The notes: a model not told the origin generated them from the sequence alone. Shown: positions 20,513-29,951, counted from the first letter of the stretch. The stretch is 64,000 nt of DNA from an uncultured Thermoanaerobaculia bacterium (GCA_951812325.1 OX638294.1:593136-657135), one strand, 5' to 3'. Translations and numbers: made by a program.

Positions 20513-20936
20513 CGTGCGTCCGCCTCCCCCTGAGCTCCCAGACGTAGTTGGCCGGATGGCCGTTGGCGAAGACCGTCACGGACCCGCCGGAACGGATGGT
20601 ACCGGAGTCGCCCTGGTCCAGGAGCGCCGCCATCGCCGCCGCGGTCCCGGGAACGCCCGGCAGCCCTTCTTCTCCGCCACCGGCGCTGGCCTTGTTCCCG
20701 TGCATCCGTTCCCGGCCGCCGGGCGCGAGAGCGCGTCTCAGGGTCGTTCGCGCTTCCACCAGCAACGGTTCTGCTGCCGCAGGACGACGCGCGGCGCCTG
20801 CAGCGCGGAAGCGGCGGCGGGAGCGGCCGAGATTCGGACACAACATACTGAGGAACAACGACTTAGAGGCGCAAACCGTGCTATCGTCGGCGTCCTTCTC
20901 GTCTGCTTCGTTACATCAGCTTCTTCGCATGAGTCC
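20513..20936. other. 424-bp divergent intergenic region
   Basis: Lies between the AGCS gene (minus) and the pseudokinase gene (plus). No gene or RNA recognised. The only signal is an extended -10 box, TGC plus TATCGT, at 20879-20887 (plus strand), identical over nine bases to the one before larC; it would start the pseudokinase mRNA near 20894 with a leader of about 40 nt. Confidence 0.5.
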
Positions 20937-22766
20937 ATGAACCAAAGAATCGGCAGCTTCGAGATCGTCGGCCGCCTCGAAACCCGAACCGGGGCCGCCT
21001 CCTACCTGGGCCGCAACACGACGGACGGATCCCCCGCCGCAATCGACGTCTGGACACCGGAGACTCCGAATGCCCAGTCCCGGTTCCTCGAGCAGGCCGC
21101 GGCCGGCGCGCGCCTCGAACACGACGGCATTGCCCGCATCCTCGATTTCGGCATCGACGGCGCCGCCTCCTGCCGCATCGAGGAGCTGGCCGAGGGTGAG
21201 ACGCTGGCAGCGAAGCTCAGCCAGGGCGGCGACCTGCCGCAAGAGAGCATCCTCGCCTGGCTGGCTCAGATCGCGAGCGCCCTCGAGTACGCCCACGGCA
21301 TGAGCGTTGTTCACGGCGATCTGCACCCCGGGATGGTCACCATCCGTCCCGACGACACCGCTCAACTGCGCGGTTTCGCCAATCCGCGCACCACTGGCGA
21401 ACTCCGGTACCGGGCCCCGGAACTCATTCGCGGCGACACGGTCGATGCCCGCGCTGACCTGTACGCCTTCGGTGTCCTGCTTCATCGTCTGTCGACCTGG
21501 CGGCCGGACGCCAACCCGGCTCTTCCACGCCGGATGGCGTCCGGGTCCTCCAAGCCACTGGACGACCTGCCCGCGGAGTTCCCGCGCCGGCTGATTCCCC
21601 TCCTGGAAAGTTGCCTCCGCGAGGATCCCGCGAAACGCCTCGGCCACTTCACCAACGTCGTCGGCACGATCGAGGCCGCAATCCACGACACCGCCGCCGG
21701 CACACCGGTCGGCGAGCCAACCTCCAGGCCGGCTGGCGTCTCCGGCGCCCGCGCCGCGTCTTCGAGCTGGGCTTCAGCAGCCATGGTGGCCGCCCCCGGC
21801 AACGACTCGAGCGCCGCACCCGCGGTTGACATCCCGGTTCGGAAACCGGGCGGGGGCGATGCGCCCCTGGTCGACGTCCAGCTCCGCGGCGGCGACTCCC
21901 CCGGGCAGAGCGGCACGCCCCAGCCCGATCTCGAGACCGTGGCGGCGGCAATCAAGCGGCCCTCACGCTTCCGCTTCCGCCGGCGCTGGCTCACCTTCGC
22001 GACCGTGGCGGGAACGGCGCTCTGGCTCGCCGGTACCCTGTCGTGGTCGAGGGGCAGTCCGGCCGTGGCGGGTTCCGAAGTGCCCCGGGCCAGCGAAGCG
22101 ACTCGCACCGAGCCGGCAGTGGCAGGCGAATCGGCCGTCACCGCCATCTCCCCTTCCGGCGACTCGGATTCCGCCCTGAACGCCGCACGAGTCGGCCCCG
22201 CTCCGAGCGGCGCCGACGCGATCCGCCCGACCGGCCGCGGCACCGGCCGCCTCGCTCTGGCGCCCGCCTGGCACCCGGAGATCACCGTCTCGGTGGCGGG
22301 TGGCAAACCCGTCGTCCTCGACCGCCGACGGGTGTTCGAGGTGGAAGCCGGCGTGGACCATGTGCTCACATTCGAACTCGCCACGCGCGACTACCAGCTC
22401 CGGGAGCAGATGGTGGCCCAGGTCCCGTCGGGCCGGCTCCTCGAAACGCCGGCGCCCATGGTGCGCCCGGGGTTCCTCAACGTGGCCGCGGCCGAGGAAT
22501 CGGCGGACCCCGTCTTCATCCGCATCGGGGGCGAAGCGGTCGGCTGGACGCCGATCGCGCGCCTGGAGATTCCGGTCGGCAACCATGTCCTCAGCGTCTT
22601 CAGGAACCCCACGTGGCGTCCGGAAGAGCGGATCGACCAGCCCATCATCGTCAGGTCCGGCCAGGAGACCACCGTGCAGTTCGACCTCGAATCCGAGCCG
22701 CCGGCATTGATCGTCGACGGTCGGAGAATCGAGTACGCTCCGCTCGATGCCGCGCCCGGAACGTAG
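20937..22766 (+). CDS. Membrane-anchored Ser/Thr pseudokinase with PEGA domain
   Basis: A 609-residue protein. Residues 7-250 follow the bacterial Ser/Thr kinase fold: catalytic-loop remnant VVHGDLHPG (H126-D128), RAPE (159-162) and the DLYAFGVLLHRL helix. Key catalytic residues are lost: the VAIK lysine is replaced (AAID, D37), no glycine loop is recognisable, the catalytic-loop Asn is absent (HPGM) and the DFG Asp is missing (RGFA). A Pro/Ala-rich linker leads to one transmembrane helix (351-370) and an extracytoplasmic part whose end (GFLNVAA, then VGWTPIARLEIPVGNH) matches a PEGA surface-binding domain. ATG at 20937 starts the kinase fold. The 3' end overlaps the glycosyltransferase gene by 20 bp. 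It probably senses or scaffolds rather than phosphorylates. Confidence 0.85.
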   Translation: MNQRIGSFEIVGRLETRTGAASYLGRNTTDGSPAAIDVWTPETPNAQSRFLEQAAAGARLEHDGIARILDFGIDGAASCRIEELAEGETLAAKLSQGGDLPQESILAWLAQIASALEYAHGMSVVHGDLHPGMVTIRPDDTAQLRGFANPRTTGELRYRAPELIRGDTVDARADLYAFGVLLHRLSTWRPDANPALPRRMASGSSKPLDDLPAEFPRRLIPLLESCLREDPAKRLGHFTNVVGTIEAAIHDTAAGTPVGEPTSRPAGVSGARAASSSWASAAMVAAPGNDSSAAPAVDIPVRKPGGGDAPLVDVQLRGGDSPGQSGTPQPDLETVAAAIKRPSRFRFRRRWLTFATVAGTALWLAGTLSWSRGSPAVAGSEVPRASEATRTEPAVAGESAVTAISPSGDSDSALNAARVGPAPSGADAIRPTGRGTGRLALAPAWHPEITVSVAGGKPVVLDRRRVFEVEAGVDHVLTFELATRDYQLREQMVAQVPSGRLLETPAPMVRPGFLNVAAAEESADPVFIRIGGEAVGWTPIARLEIPVGNHVLSVFRNPTWRPEERIDQPIIVRSGQETTVQFDLESEPPALIVDGRRIEYAPLDAAPGT

Positions 22767-23817
22767 CGCCGAAGCCAGTGCCGAGCGGTCTCCTCTCGAG
22801 GTCAGCGTGCTGGTTCCCGTGCTCGACGAGGAGGCCACCGTGGCCGACCTGGCGGAACGCGTCCTGGCGAACCTGGACGCCATCGGCGCCGGCTGTGAGC
22901 TGCTCTTCATCGACGACGGCTCGACCGACGGAACCTCGGACGAGGTGCGCAGGCAGCATGAGCGCGATCCGCGGGTCCGCCTGATCCGCCTGCGCAGGAA
23001 CTTCGGCAAGGCCGCCGCGCTCTCTGCCGGAGTGGATCACGCCCGCGGCAGCATTCTGGTCACGATGGACGGCGACCTGCAGGACGATCCGGACGAGATT
23101 CCACGCCTCCTGCAGGCTCTCGAGGACGGTCCCCATGACCTGGTCAGCGGATGGAAGCGAACCCGCCGCGACCCGCTGCGGCGCCGGTTGGCTTCGAAGG
23201 TCTTCAACCGGGTCACGCGCGCGCTTTCCCACGTCGATCTGCACGACTTCAACTCGGGCTTCAAGGCCTATCGCCGGGAGGTCCTGGAGCAGGTGGCGGT
23301 CTACGGCGAACTCCATCGCTACATTCCGGTTCTGGCCAGTCGCCGCGGCTTCACGATCGGGGAGATCCCGGTCGCCCACCACCCACGCCGGGTCGGACGC
23401 AGCCGGTACGGTTGGGATCGGTCCTACAAGGGCCCGGTGGACCTGATCACCGTGCTCTTCATCAGCCGCTTCACCCGTCGACCGCTCCACCTCTTCGGGC
23501 CGATCGGCCTGATCAGTGCCGCTCTGGGCTTCGGCATCTGCACCTGGCTGGCCGCTCTCTGGTTCGCCGGCGCCTCCCTTTCCTACCGGCCCCTGCTGCT
23601 CCTCGGCGTCCTGCTCATGGTGCTCGGCATTCAGATCGTCACCACCGGCCTGATCGGCGAGCTGATCACCTTCAAGAACTTCCGCCGGCACGACAGCTAC
23701 TCCGTGAAAGAGCTGATCCATCCCGTCTCACCCGATCTCCCCAAAGCCCCCATGGACATGGAACAAGGACTTGCGGCCGATCGGTCCGACTTTCCCGCGT
23801 CAGACGATCTCCGCTGA
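22747..23817 (+). CDS. GT2 glycosyltransferase, polyprenyl-phosphate sugar transferase type
   Basis: A 356-residue inner-membrane enzyme of the DPM1/ArnC/GtrB-like group, which moves a sugar from a nucleotide donor onto a polyprenyl phosphate on the cytoplasmic face. The GT-A domain shows VLVPVLDEE, FIDDGSTDGT, the metal-binding DGDLQDDP and the acceptor-site region HDFNSGFKAYRREVL. Two transmembrane helices follow (about residues 258-285 and 292-318). The ATG lies inside the end of the pseudokinase gene (20-bp overlap), so the two are co-expressed and may work together; the donor sugar is unknown. Confidence 0.92.
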   Translation: MPRPERSAEASAERSPLEVSVLVPVLDEEATVADLAERVLANLDAIGAGCELLFIDDGSTDGTSDEVRRQHERDPRVRLIRLRRNFGKAAALSAGVDHARGSILVTMDGDLQDDPDEIPRLLQALEDGPHDLVSGWKRTRRDPLRRRLASKVFNRVTRALSHVDLHDFNSGFKAYRREVLEQVAVYGELHRYIPVLASRRGFTIGEIPVAHHPRRVGRSRYGWDRSYKGPVDLITVLFISRFTRRPLHLFGPIGLISAALGFGICTWLAALWFAGASLSYRPLLLLGVLLMVLGIQIVTTGLIGELITFKNFRRHDSYSVKELIHPVSPDLPKAPMDMEQGLAADRSDFPASDDLR

Positions 23818-24355
23818 ACGCAGTCCGAACGTGGCACACGAGAGGAAGTCCTGTCGCACCGACCCAACTCAGGATGAGGTGGTCCCGGAGCGAAGAGCGC
23901 GAGAGGTCGAGCAGACGGCACTGCCGGGAAGGGCTCAACGCCTCATTCCTCCCGCTTCACCATCCGCCTGCGCTCGGGCCGGCTCAGTGTCCGATGTCCG
24001 CGTGTCCGGAGAGTCAAGATCATCCTCCGATGATCCCCGATCCCACCCGTTCGCGCTCACTTCTCGCTGGACAGCGCTGTCACTGGCTCTTGACCATCGT
24101 TTCCGCTAGAGTCGCCTCATCTCTTGGACAGACGGCCTTGGAGTTTTTTCGCGGGAGGTGATGCGCAGCATCAGCGAAGGTGGTGGTTGGCGGCTCGTTG
24201 AGCCCTGACAGCCATGTCGAGATAACGTCAGCGGTCATGGCAGTGCGGGTTGTCCGCATCGTCGCGGCTTTGATCTTCGGATCGAATGGAACTGCCGGGT
24301 CGGCATGTGGCCGGTCCGGTCAATGAACGGCGGCGAAGAGCCGCTCAAGGAGAAA
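23818..24355. other. 538-bp intergenic region before the secreted-protein gene
   Basis: No gene recognised. It contains a T-run (24144-24149) without an upstream stem, a perfect 6-bp hairpin TGATGC/GCATCA near 24161-24175, and a GCCATG/CATGGC inverted pair around 24211-24242. TTGACC (24090-24095) and TAGAGT (24107-24112) resemble promoter boxes but are only 11 bp apart, so they do not form a standard promoter. Confidence 0.4.
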
Positions 24356-25606
24356 ATGAAGCTGATGAAGCACATCACGATCGCGCTGGTTCTTTGCGCG
24401 ATTCCGGCGATGGCGTTCGGTCAGGCCGTCTCTTGCGACGACTGTACGCACGTCGTGTCCGTCTACATGGGCGAGGGCGGACTCATCGCCATGGCCGACG
24501 ACGCCGAGATGGTGACCTGGGTCGCCACTTGCGGCAGCATCACCCGATTCGGCGAGCTCGCCGCCAACGACGACGGCGTGGTCTCCACGCTGTTCACCAC
24601 GGACAATGGCCTCGCCTGCAACGCGTCTGGCGATGGCAACAAGTTCCAGCTCGGCCCGATCAAGGATGGCGGCTGGTTCTGGATGACGCGTGGCACGGAC
24701 TCGGCCACTGGCAGCCTGGTTGCCATGGATACTCTCGAGAACGACACGGTCGAGATAACGAGTGCCGGCACCGCCGACGTCGCGATGATGGATGGCCGTG
24801 GCGCCGTCCTGGTCGAGCAGGCCAGCACGGGGCGTGTCGGCATCCTGCCGAACATCCTGCCGGAAGAACCGGCGGTCCCGGGTGAGCCCTGCGGGCCGCG
24901 CCGGAACCCGAATCCGCCCCATGCGTACGACCGGCAGACGAACAGCAATTGCGAGCTCGGCGCCGGTGGGACGACGATGCGGTTGATGGGCCCGCGCGTC
25001 TACGGCGGCGTGGAGCTGATCACGAACGGCATGGTGTATCGACCCCGTGCCGGGACGATTGAAGTCACCGCCGATCTCTGGGTCGATGAGACGGGTAGCT
25101 TCTCGACTGCGACCGACGGCGTGGGTGGCGGTCCCTCTGCCGCCTCCCTCCGGTTGGGCTGGTTCGGCACTGAACCACCCAACCACACCAACTGGCTCGT
25201 CGGCACGTTCAGCGTTTCCGTCGATACCGGCGCAGGTCCTATGGAGCTCTCGATCCCGGGTGACGGCGGCGCTGCTGTCGCGGGTATCACACTGACCAAC
25301 GCCGGGGATAGCGCGCTACCCGGTATTCCCGGCGAGGGTCGGGCGCTGCTCACGATCGCGCCGGACAGCGACTACTGCTCCGCGACCGCCAACCAAACGG
25401 CGGTGGTCACCATGAGTGTGACACCAAAGGATGGCTTCCCGCAGCTTCCGCCGGTCGCTACCGGAGCGGCCGCTGGCCTGGGTACTTCAACCGCCATGTC
25501 GACGTTCGCGGCGGTTGAGCAGATCAAGCTCGTCTGCCCGCCGGCGTCGTCGTCGGCCAATCAGGGCCAGGAGCTGGCGCCGGACAACCCGTTCCCCGTC
25601 GACTAA
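24356..25606 (+). CDS. Secreted protein of unknown function
   Basis: A 416-residue exported protein I do not recognise. It opens with a textbook signal peptide (MKLMKHITIALVLCAIPAMA, likely cut near FGQA) and has no later membrane segment. The mature part has scattered cysteines (a CDDC pair right after cleavage, then single Cys in ATCGS, LACNA, EPCGP, NCEL, DYCSA and LVCPP), suggesting disulfides, and is rich in Gly, Thr and Asp with beta-like alternation. The ATG at 24356 has AAGGAG three bases upstream; an in-frame ATG at 24323 is less likely. It stands alone, with long flanking gaps and two hairpins after it. An extracellular or surface role is inferred. Confidence 0.8.
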   Translation: MKLMKHITIALVLCAIPAMAFGQAVSCDDCTHVVSVYMGEGGLIAMADDAEMVTWVATCGSITRFGELAANDDGVVSTLFTTDNGLACNASGDGNKFQLGPIKDGGWFWMTRGTDSATGSLVAMDTLENDTVEITSAGTADVAMMDGRGAVLVEQASTGRVGILPNILPEEPAVPGEPCGPRRNPNPPHAYDRQTNSNCELGAGGTTMRLMGPRVYGGVELITNGMVYRPRAGTIEVTADLWVDETGSFSTATDGVGGGPSAASLRLGWFGTEPPNHTNWLVGTFSVSVDTGAGPMELSIPGDGGAAVAGITLTNAGDSALPGIPGEGRALLTIAPDSDYCSATANQTAVVTMSVTPKDGFPQLPPVATGAAAGLGTSTAMSTFAAVEQIKLVCPPASSSANQGQELAPDNPFPVD

Positions 25607-25632
25607 AGGGGGAACAGCCGATCTTCGGGCCT

Positions 25633-25723
25633 TGAGGGGATCGTTGGTCTGATCTCCTCAGGGTTCGGAGCCGACTTCGAAGCGGCGCGCCTCCCGTGCC
25701 GGGCCTGAGTCCGGCGCGGGAGG
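25633..25723 (+). terminator. Two consecutive hairpins after the secreted-protein gene
   Basis: First stem: ten-base arms 25633-25642 and 25651-25660 with one G-U pair. Second stem: thirteen-base arms 25690-25702 and 25711-25723 with one G-U pair and an 8-nt loop. Neither has a U-tract. They probably end or protect the mRNA of the secreted protein. The rest of the gap to 26040 shows no gene. Confidence 0.5.
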
Positions 25724-26040
25724 TCAGCCGCTCTGTGGCGCCCAGCTCCCTTTTGGGTGCGGGCATTGAAAGCCTTGTCTGTTGCTGGCCGTCCACGCTT
25801 GTGTGTTGGTCTTCACTCCGGGGGGAGAGTGACGTCAGGACTTCTCGTTATCCGCCGCCGTCGTCGGCGCTGTGGCATGATTCACTGCGCGTGATGCCAA
25901 ACTGATTGACCGAGCCGCGGCGCAGTGCAGGGCAAGCCGGATTCCGTGACGACCAGCGTAGATCCTCATGTCCTCAAGGACATCCGGCGCTCAGCTTCTC
26001 GACAGCTACTGCGTACGCGAACGAGTCGGCTGAGGGCGAC

Positions 26041-27363
26041 TTGCCTGAAGCGCACCTGACCTCGGCGGCGGAACGGGGCGGGCGAACCGGCTTCCCCGCC
26101 GCGGGTCTGCGGATCCTCTTCCTCACCCAGACCTACCCGCGCTGGCCGGGCGATACGGCTGGACCGTTCATCCGCGAGCTGGCCCGGGGCCTGGTCCGCG
26201 GCGGCGACCGCGTCACCGTGCTGACGCCGCGCGCGGAGGGCGTACGCCCCTCCTGGCTCGACGACGGCGTCGACGTCCACGCGTTCGCCTACGCGCCCCG
26301 ACGCCTCGAGGTGCTCGGTTACGGGCGCAGTCTGGCCTCCGATGAGCGCATCCGGCTTGGAGCGGGTCTGGCGGCGCCCCTCTACCTGCGCGCCGCAGCC
26401 GCCGCGGTCGGCCGGCATCTCGCGCGCGAACCCTGCGACCTGCTGCACGCGCACTGGCTCGCCCCGAACGGACTGGTCGCGCTGTGGCCGGGTGTTTGCA
26501 GGCGGAATACCCTGATCGCCGCGGGTCTGCACGGCAGCGACGTCTTCATCGCGGAGAAGCCAGCGGCCCGTCCCGTGATCCGGCGCGTCCTGAAACGCTG
26601 CCAACTCCTGACCGGCTGCTCGCCGGAACTCACCGGGAGGGTGCGGAAACTGGGCTACCGCGGCAAGCCCTGCCGGGTCATCCCCTATGGCGTCGATGTC
26701 GACCTCTTCTGCCCCGCTGACGAGGCCGCGCACCCGGCGGGCGGCACGGACTGGCGCCGGCGGCTCGGCATCCCCGACCACGCCACGATGCTGCTCGGCG
26801 TCGGGCGGTTGGCCACGAAGAAGGGATTCCACGTACTTCTCGAGGTGCTGCCGCGGCTCCTGGCCGGGTTCGACGACCTGCAGGTCGTGATCGCAGGCGG
26901 CGGCGACCGGATCGGCGGACTCCTGGCCGTCGCGGCGCAGTGGGAACCGGCACACCGGAGGCGAGTCCACTTCCCCGGTCTTGTCGCCCACGACGATCTG
27001 CCCGACCTCTACCGAAGCGCCGACCTCTTCGTCCTGCCGGCGGTCCACGACCCGCAGGGCAACGTCGACGGCCTCCCCAACGTGATCCTCGAGGCGCTGG
27101 CGACCGGCCTGCCCGTGGTCTCGACCGCGATCTCGGGGATCCCGCTGGCGATCGAGTCCGGCGTCGAGGGGTTCCTCGTGCCCGAGCAGGATCGCCCCGC
27201 TCTCCAGGACGCGATCGCCAGCCTGCTCCGCGAACCGGGGCGGCGGCAACGCATGGGCGCCCGGGCCCGCGCCCGGGCCGTTTCCCGCCTGACCTGGGAC
27301 CAGGTCGCCGCGGCGTATCGCGACGCCTACCTGGAGGCGCTGGCCGCGCGCCGACGACGGTGA
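26041..27363 (+). CDS. GT4-family glycosyltransferase
   Basis: A roughly 440-residue GT-B fold enzyme transferring a sugar from a nucleotide donor. N-terminal domain: ILFLTQTYPRWPGDTAGPFI and LLHAHWLAPNG. C-terminal donor-binding domain: GVGRLATKKGFHVLLE and a Glu-rich loop VILEALATGLPVVST that corresponds to the EX7E region. The start is uncertain: no ATG is near. TTG at 26041 has GAGGG four bases upstream and gives a normal-length protein; the open frame reaches back to a TTG at 25906. Its stop overlaps the next gene's GTG (GTGA). Acceptor unknown; cell-surface polysaccharide is the likely field. Confidence 0.88.
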   Translation: MPEAHLTSAAERGGRTGFPAAGLRILFLTQTYPRWPGDTAGPFIRELARGLVRGGDRVTVLTPRAEGVRPSWLDDGVDVHAFAYAPRRLEVLGYGRSLASDERIRLGAGLAAPLYLRAAAAAVGRHLAREPCDLLHAHWLAPNGLVALWPGVCRRNTLIAAGLHGSDVFIAEKPAARPVIRRVLKRCQLLTGCSPELTGRVRKLGYRGKPCRVIPYGVDVDLFCPADEAAHPAGGTDWRRRLGIPDHATMLLGVGRLATKKGFHVLLEVLPRLLAGFDDLQVVIAGGGDRIGGLLAVAAQWEPAHRRRVHFPGLVAHDDLPDLYRSADLFVLPAVHDPQGNVDGLPNVILEALATGLPVVSTAISGIPLAIESGVEGFLVPEQDRPALQDAIASLLREPGRRQRMGARARARAVSRLTWDQVAAAYRDAYLEALAARRRR

Positions 27364-28100
27364 AGACCACCCGCCAGGAAGCAGCGGTCGAATCGAGCAG
27401 ACGAACGTTCTGGTGGGCCGTCCTGGTCGCCGCCATGACGATGCCCACCCTGGCCTCGCTCGCCTACTTCGTCCGGCTCGAAGGCACCGCGTGGGTCGCC
27501 CCCGCCTATCTCGGCGCCAAGGTGCTCCAGTTTGCCGGGCCGGTAGCGGCCCTCGGGGTCCTGCTGGCGGCCGCGACCGGACCCGCGCGGCCACGTCGTT
27601 GTGTGGCCCTCGGTCTGGGCACGGGGATCGCCGGGGCCGCGTGCACCTGGCTGAGCTACGTCGTGCTCTTCCGCGACGGCGAGATGGCCGCGACCGCAGC
27701 CGCCGCGATCACGATCAAGCTGGCCGACTTCCACCTCGACACGCTGAGCCGCTACGTCGTCGCGGCGCTCCTGATCAGCTTCCTCCACTCCTGGCTGGAG
27801 GAGGTCTACTGGCGGGCGTTCGTCTACGGTCGGTTGCGCCGCCTGACCTCCCCCCGCTGGTCTCTGCCTCTCGCGGCCGTCGGGTTCGCCGCCCACCATG
27901 TCGTGGTCATCGCCGTGTACCTGGGCGACGCGTCGGCGCTCGTCCTGGCCTTCATGTCCCTGCCCGTCGTACTGGGCGGAGTCCTCTGGTGCCTGCTCTA
28001 CCGCAACACCGGCAATCGCCTGCTGGCCCCCTGGATCAGCCACGTCTGTTTCGATCTCGCCGTCATGACGGTGGGCTACGACCTGGTCTTCGCCGACTGA
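27360..28100 (+). CDS. CPBP family intramembrane glutamic endopeptidase
   Basis: A 246-residue multi-pass membrane protein with about six hydrophobic segments. It carries the CPBP (Abi/Rce1) motifs: EEVYWR (the EExxxR catalytic pair), HHVVVI later, and a final APWISHVCFDLAV block with a conserved His. Bacterial members cleave or mature membrane-associated peptides; most have no known substrate. Starts at a GTG overlapping the GT4 stop, so it is the second gene of that operon. Some family members sit near exopolysaccharide genes; a maturation role here is only a guess. Confidence 0.85.
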   Translation: MKTTRQEAAVESSRRTFWWAVLVAAMTMPTLASLAYFVRLEGTAWVAPAYLGAKVLQFAGPVAALGVLLAAATGPARPRRCVALGLGTGIAGAACTWLSYVVLFRDGEMAATAAAAITIKLADFHLDTLSRYVVAALLISFLHSWLEEVYWRAFVYGRLRRLTSPRWSLPLAAVGFAAHHVVVIAVYLGDASALVLAFMSLPVVLGGVLWCLLYRNTGNRLLAPWISHVCFDLAVMTVGYDLVFAD

Positions 28101-28201
28101 GGGAACCGGACGCCCCTCGGCCGGCGGAGCCCGGCGCGGTCCTGCTGCAGCACGACCACCGGCCAGGCGGCGCGAACCGGCTGACCGGCTGCGGAACGCC
28201 T

Positions 28202-29272
28202 CTACTGCGAGGCGCCGGGGCTGACAGGGCGTCTGGCTGGCGGGTCCGGGCGTCGGCGGGAGCTCTGATCGCGAGCCGTCCGCAGGCCCCGCCCGCGTAG
28301 CCAGTCGTCGTTGAAGATCGTGCTCAGGTAGCGGGTGCCGGAGTCGGGAAACAGGGTGACCACGCGCGCTCCCCGGTGCAGTTCGGGCAGGATCCGGCGC
28401 ACTCCCCACAGCGCGGCGCCGCTGGAGCCGCCGACCAGCATCGCCTCTTCCCGGGCGAGCTCCCGGGCGGCCAGGAACGCCTCCTCGTCGCTGACCTGGA
28501 GCATCCGGTCGAAGACATCGAATTCCGGGCAGCTGATGATCTCCTCGTCACCCAGCCCTTCGAGGAGATAGCCGCCGGGCGGCGCGGAATCGTCCTCCGC
28601 CCCCGACAGGACCGCGAAGTGGCGGCTGAACACCGAACCTTCGACGTCGACCGCGATCACCCGAATGTCCGGATTCCGCTCCTTCAGATAGCGGCCCACA
28701 CCGGAGACGGTGCCGCCGGTGCCAATGCCGCCGACGAAGACATCGATCCGTCCCTCCGTCTGCCGCCAGATCTCCGGGCCGGTCGTCTCGTAGTGGCAGC
28801 GGTTGTTGTCGCGGTTGTTGTGCTGATCGGGGAAGAAGGCGCCGGGCTCCTCCGCCGCCAGCCCGCGCGCCTTCCGGTTGTACGACTCGGGGTGCTCGGG
28901 GGGCAGATCCCCGTCCACGAGGATCAACTCCACGCCCAGTGCGCGCAGGCAGTCGAGTTTCTCGCGGCTGGTCTGGTGGCGCACGACCGCCCGGCAGCGC
29001 AGCCCGCGGGTCGTGGCCATCATCGCCAACCCCATTGCCGTGTTGCCGGACGAAGCCTCGATCACGAGGCCTCCGGGAGAAAGGGCTCCCGAAGCAAGCG
29101 CCCGGTCCACCAGATAGCGCGCCACGCGGTCCTTCACGCTACCCATCGGGTTCAGGTACTCGAGCTTCGCGAACACCTCGATTCCGTTCAGGCCCGTGCC
29201 CAGCGAGCGGCGGATACGCACCATCGGCGTGCCGCCGATCGCCTCGCTCACATCCTCCAGAACGTCAGCCAT
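28202..29272 (-). CDS. PLP-dependent cysteine synthase / cystathionine beta-synthase family
   Basis: A 356-residue fold-type II PLP enzyme forming cysteine or cystathionine from an activated serine. The Schiff-base lysine lies in NPMGSVKDR, the PLP-phosphate-binding loop is GGIGTGGT, and EASSGNTAMGLA contains the substrate-carboxylate loop. Length and motifs fit both O-acetylserine sulfhydrylase (CysK/CysM) and the catalytic core of CBS; the extra insertion around EPGAFFPDQHNN is common in CBS-like forms. No CBS-pair regulatory domain is present. The C-terminus ends in an Arg/Pro-rich tail. The start overlaps the uracil-DNA glycosylase gene by 8 bp; last gene of the long minus-strand operon. 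Confidence 0.9.
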   Translation of the reverse strand: MADVLEDVSEAIGGTPMVRIRRSLGTGLNGIEVFAKLEYLNPMGSVKDRVARYLVDRALASGALSPGGLVIEASSGNTAMGLAMMATTRGLRCRAVVRHQTSREKLDCLRALGVELILVDGDLPPEHPESYNRKARGLAAEEPGAFFPDQHNNRDNNRCHYETTGPEIWRQTEGRIDVFVGGIGTGGTVSGVGRYLKERNPDIRVIAVDVEGSVFSRHFAVLSGAEDDSAPPGGYLLEGLGDEEIISCPEFDVFDRMLQVSDEEAFLAARELAREEAMLVGGSSGAALWGVRRILPELHRGARVVTLFPDSGTRYLSTIFNDDWLRGRGLRTARDQSSRRRPDPPARRPVSPGASQ

Positions 29273-29945
29273 CCGAAGCGGTGTCCAGCAGACGATCCCG
29301 GACCAGCTTCATGTCTTCCCAGGCGGCCCGCTTGTACGACGGATCCCGGAGCAGGAAGGCGGGGTGGTAGGTGACCCGCACCGGCACTCCCGCCACCTCG
29401 TGCCAGCGCCCGCGAAGACGGCCCAGGGGGTCCCTGGTCCGCAGCAGCTGCTGGGCCGCGACCCGGCCGAGGGCGACGACCAGACGGGGCGCGACGAGCT
29501 CGATCTGCCGGTCGAGGAACGAACGGCAGGCCGCAGCCTCATCGGGCTGCGGGTCGCGGTTGTTGGGCGGCCGGCACTTGACCACGTTGGTGATGTAGAC
29601 GTCCTCGCGCCGCAGATCGATCGCCTGGATGATCCGGTTCAGGAGCCGGCCGGCGGGTCCAACGAAGGGCAGGCCCTGCCGATCTTCCTGGTAGCCGGGG
29701 CCCTCGCCCACGAACATCAGGTCCGCTGCCGCGTCGCCGTCGCCGAACACCACCGTGTTGCGCTGTTCACAGAGCCGGCATGCGGTACAGCCCCGAGCCT
29801 CCTCCGCGACCGCCTGCAGGCCCTGCGGGCGGTCTCCCCCACCCGTCGGCGCGGTGGCCGCCGGCAGCGGCGGATAGGCGTCCTCGAAACCGAGTTCCCG
29901 CAGCAGACCCAGTTCCTGCTCCACCGAGAGTTGCAGTCGCACCAC
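29265..29945 (-). CDS. Uracil-DNA glycosylase, family 4 (Fe-S)
   Basis: A 226-residue DNA repair enzyme that removes uracil from DNA. Motif A is GEGPGYQEDRQG, motif B is the YHPAFLLR segment, and four cysteines suitable for the 4Fe-4S cluster are seen: C53 and C56 (GCTAC), C124 (VVKCRPP) and C140 (AACRSF). This spacing is typical of the heat-stable family-4 enzymes. An N-terminal extension of about 40 residues, Pro/Ala-rich, precedes the domain. It lies six bases downstream of coaBC and overlaps the following PLP enzyme gene. Confidence 0.92.
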   Translation of the reverse strand: MVRLQLSVEQELGLLRELGFEDAYPPLPAATAPTGGGDRPQGLQAVAEEARGCTACRLCEQRNTVVFGDGDAAADLMFVGEGPGYQEDRQGLPFVGPAGRLLNRIIQAIDLRREDVYITNVVKCRPPNNRDPQPDEAAACRSFLDRQIELVAPRLVVALGRVAAQQLLRTRDPLGRLRGRWHEVAGVPVRVTYHPAFLLRDPSYKRAAWEDMKLVRDRLLDTASDG

Positions 29946-29951
29946 GAGCCC

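Noticed and set aside
24090..24112. TTGACC and TAGAGT as a promoter for the secreted-protein gene
   Set aside because: The spacer is only 11 bp, too short for sigma70 promoters.
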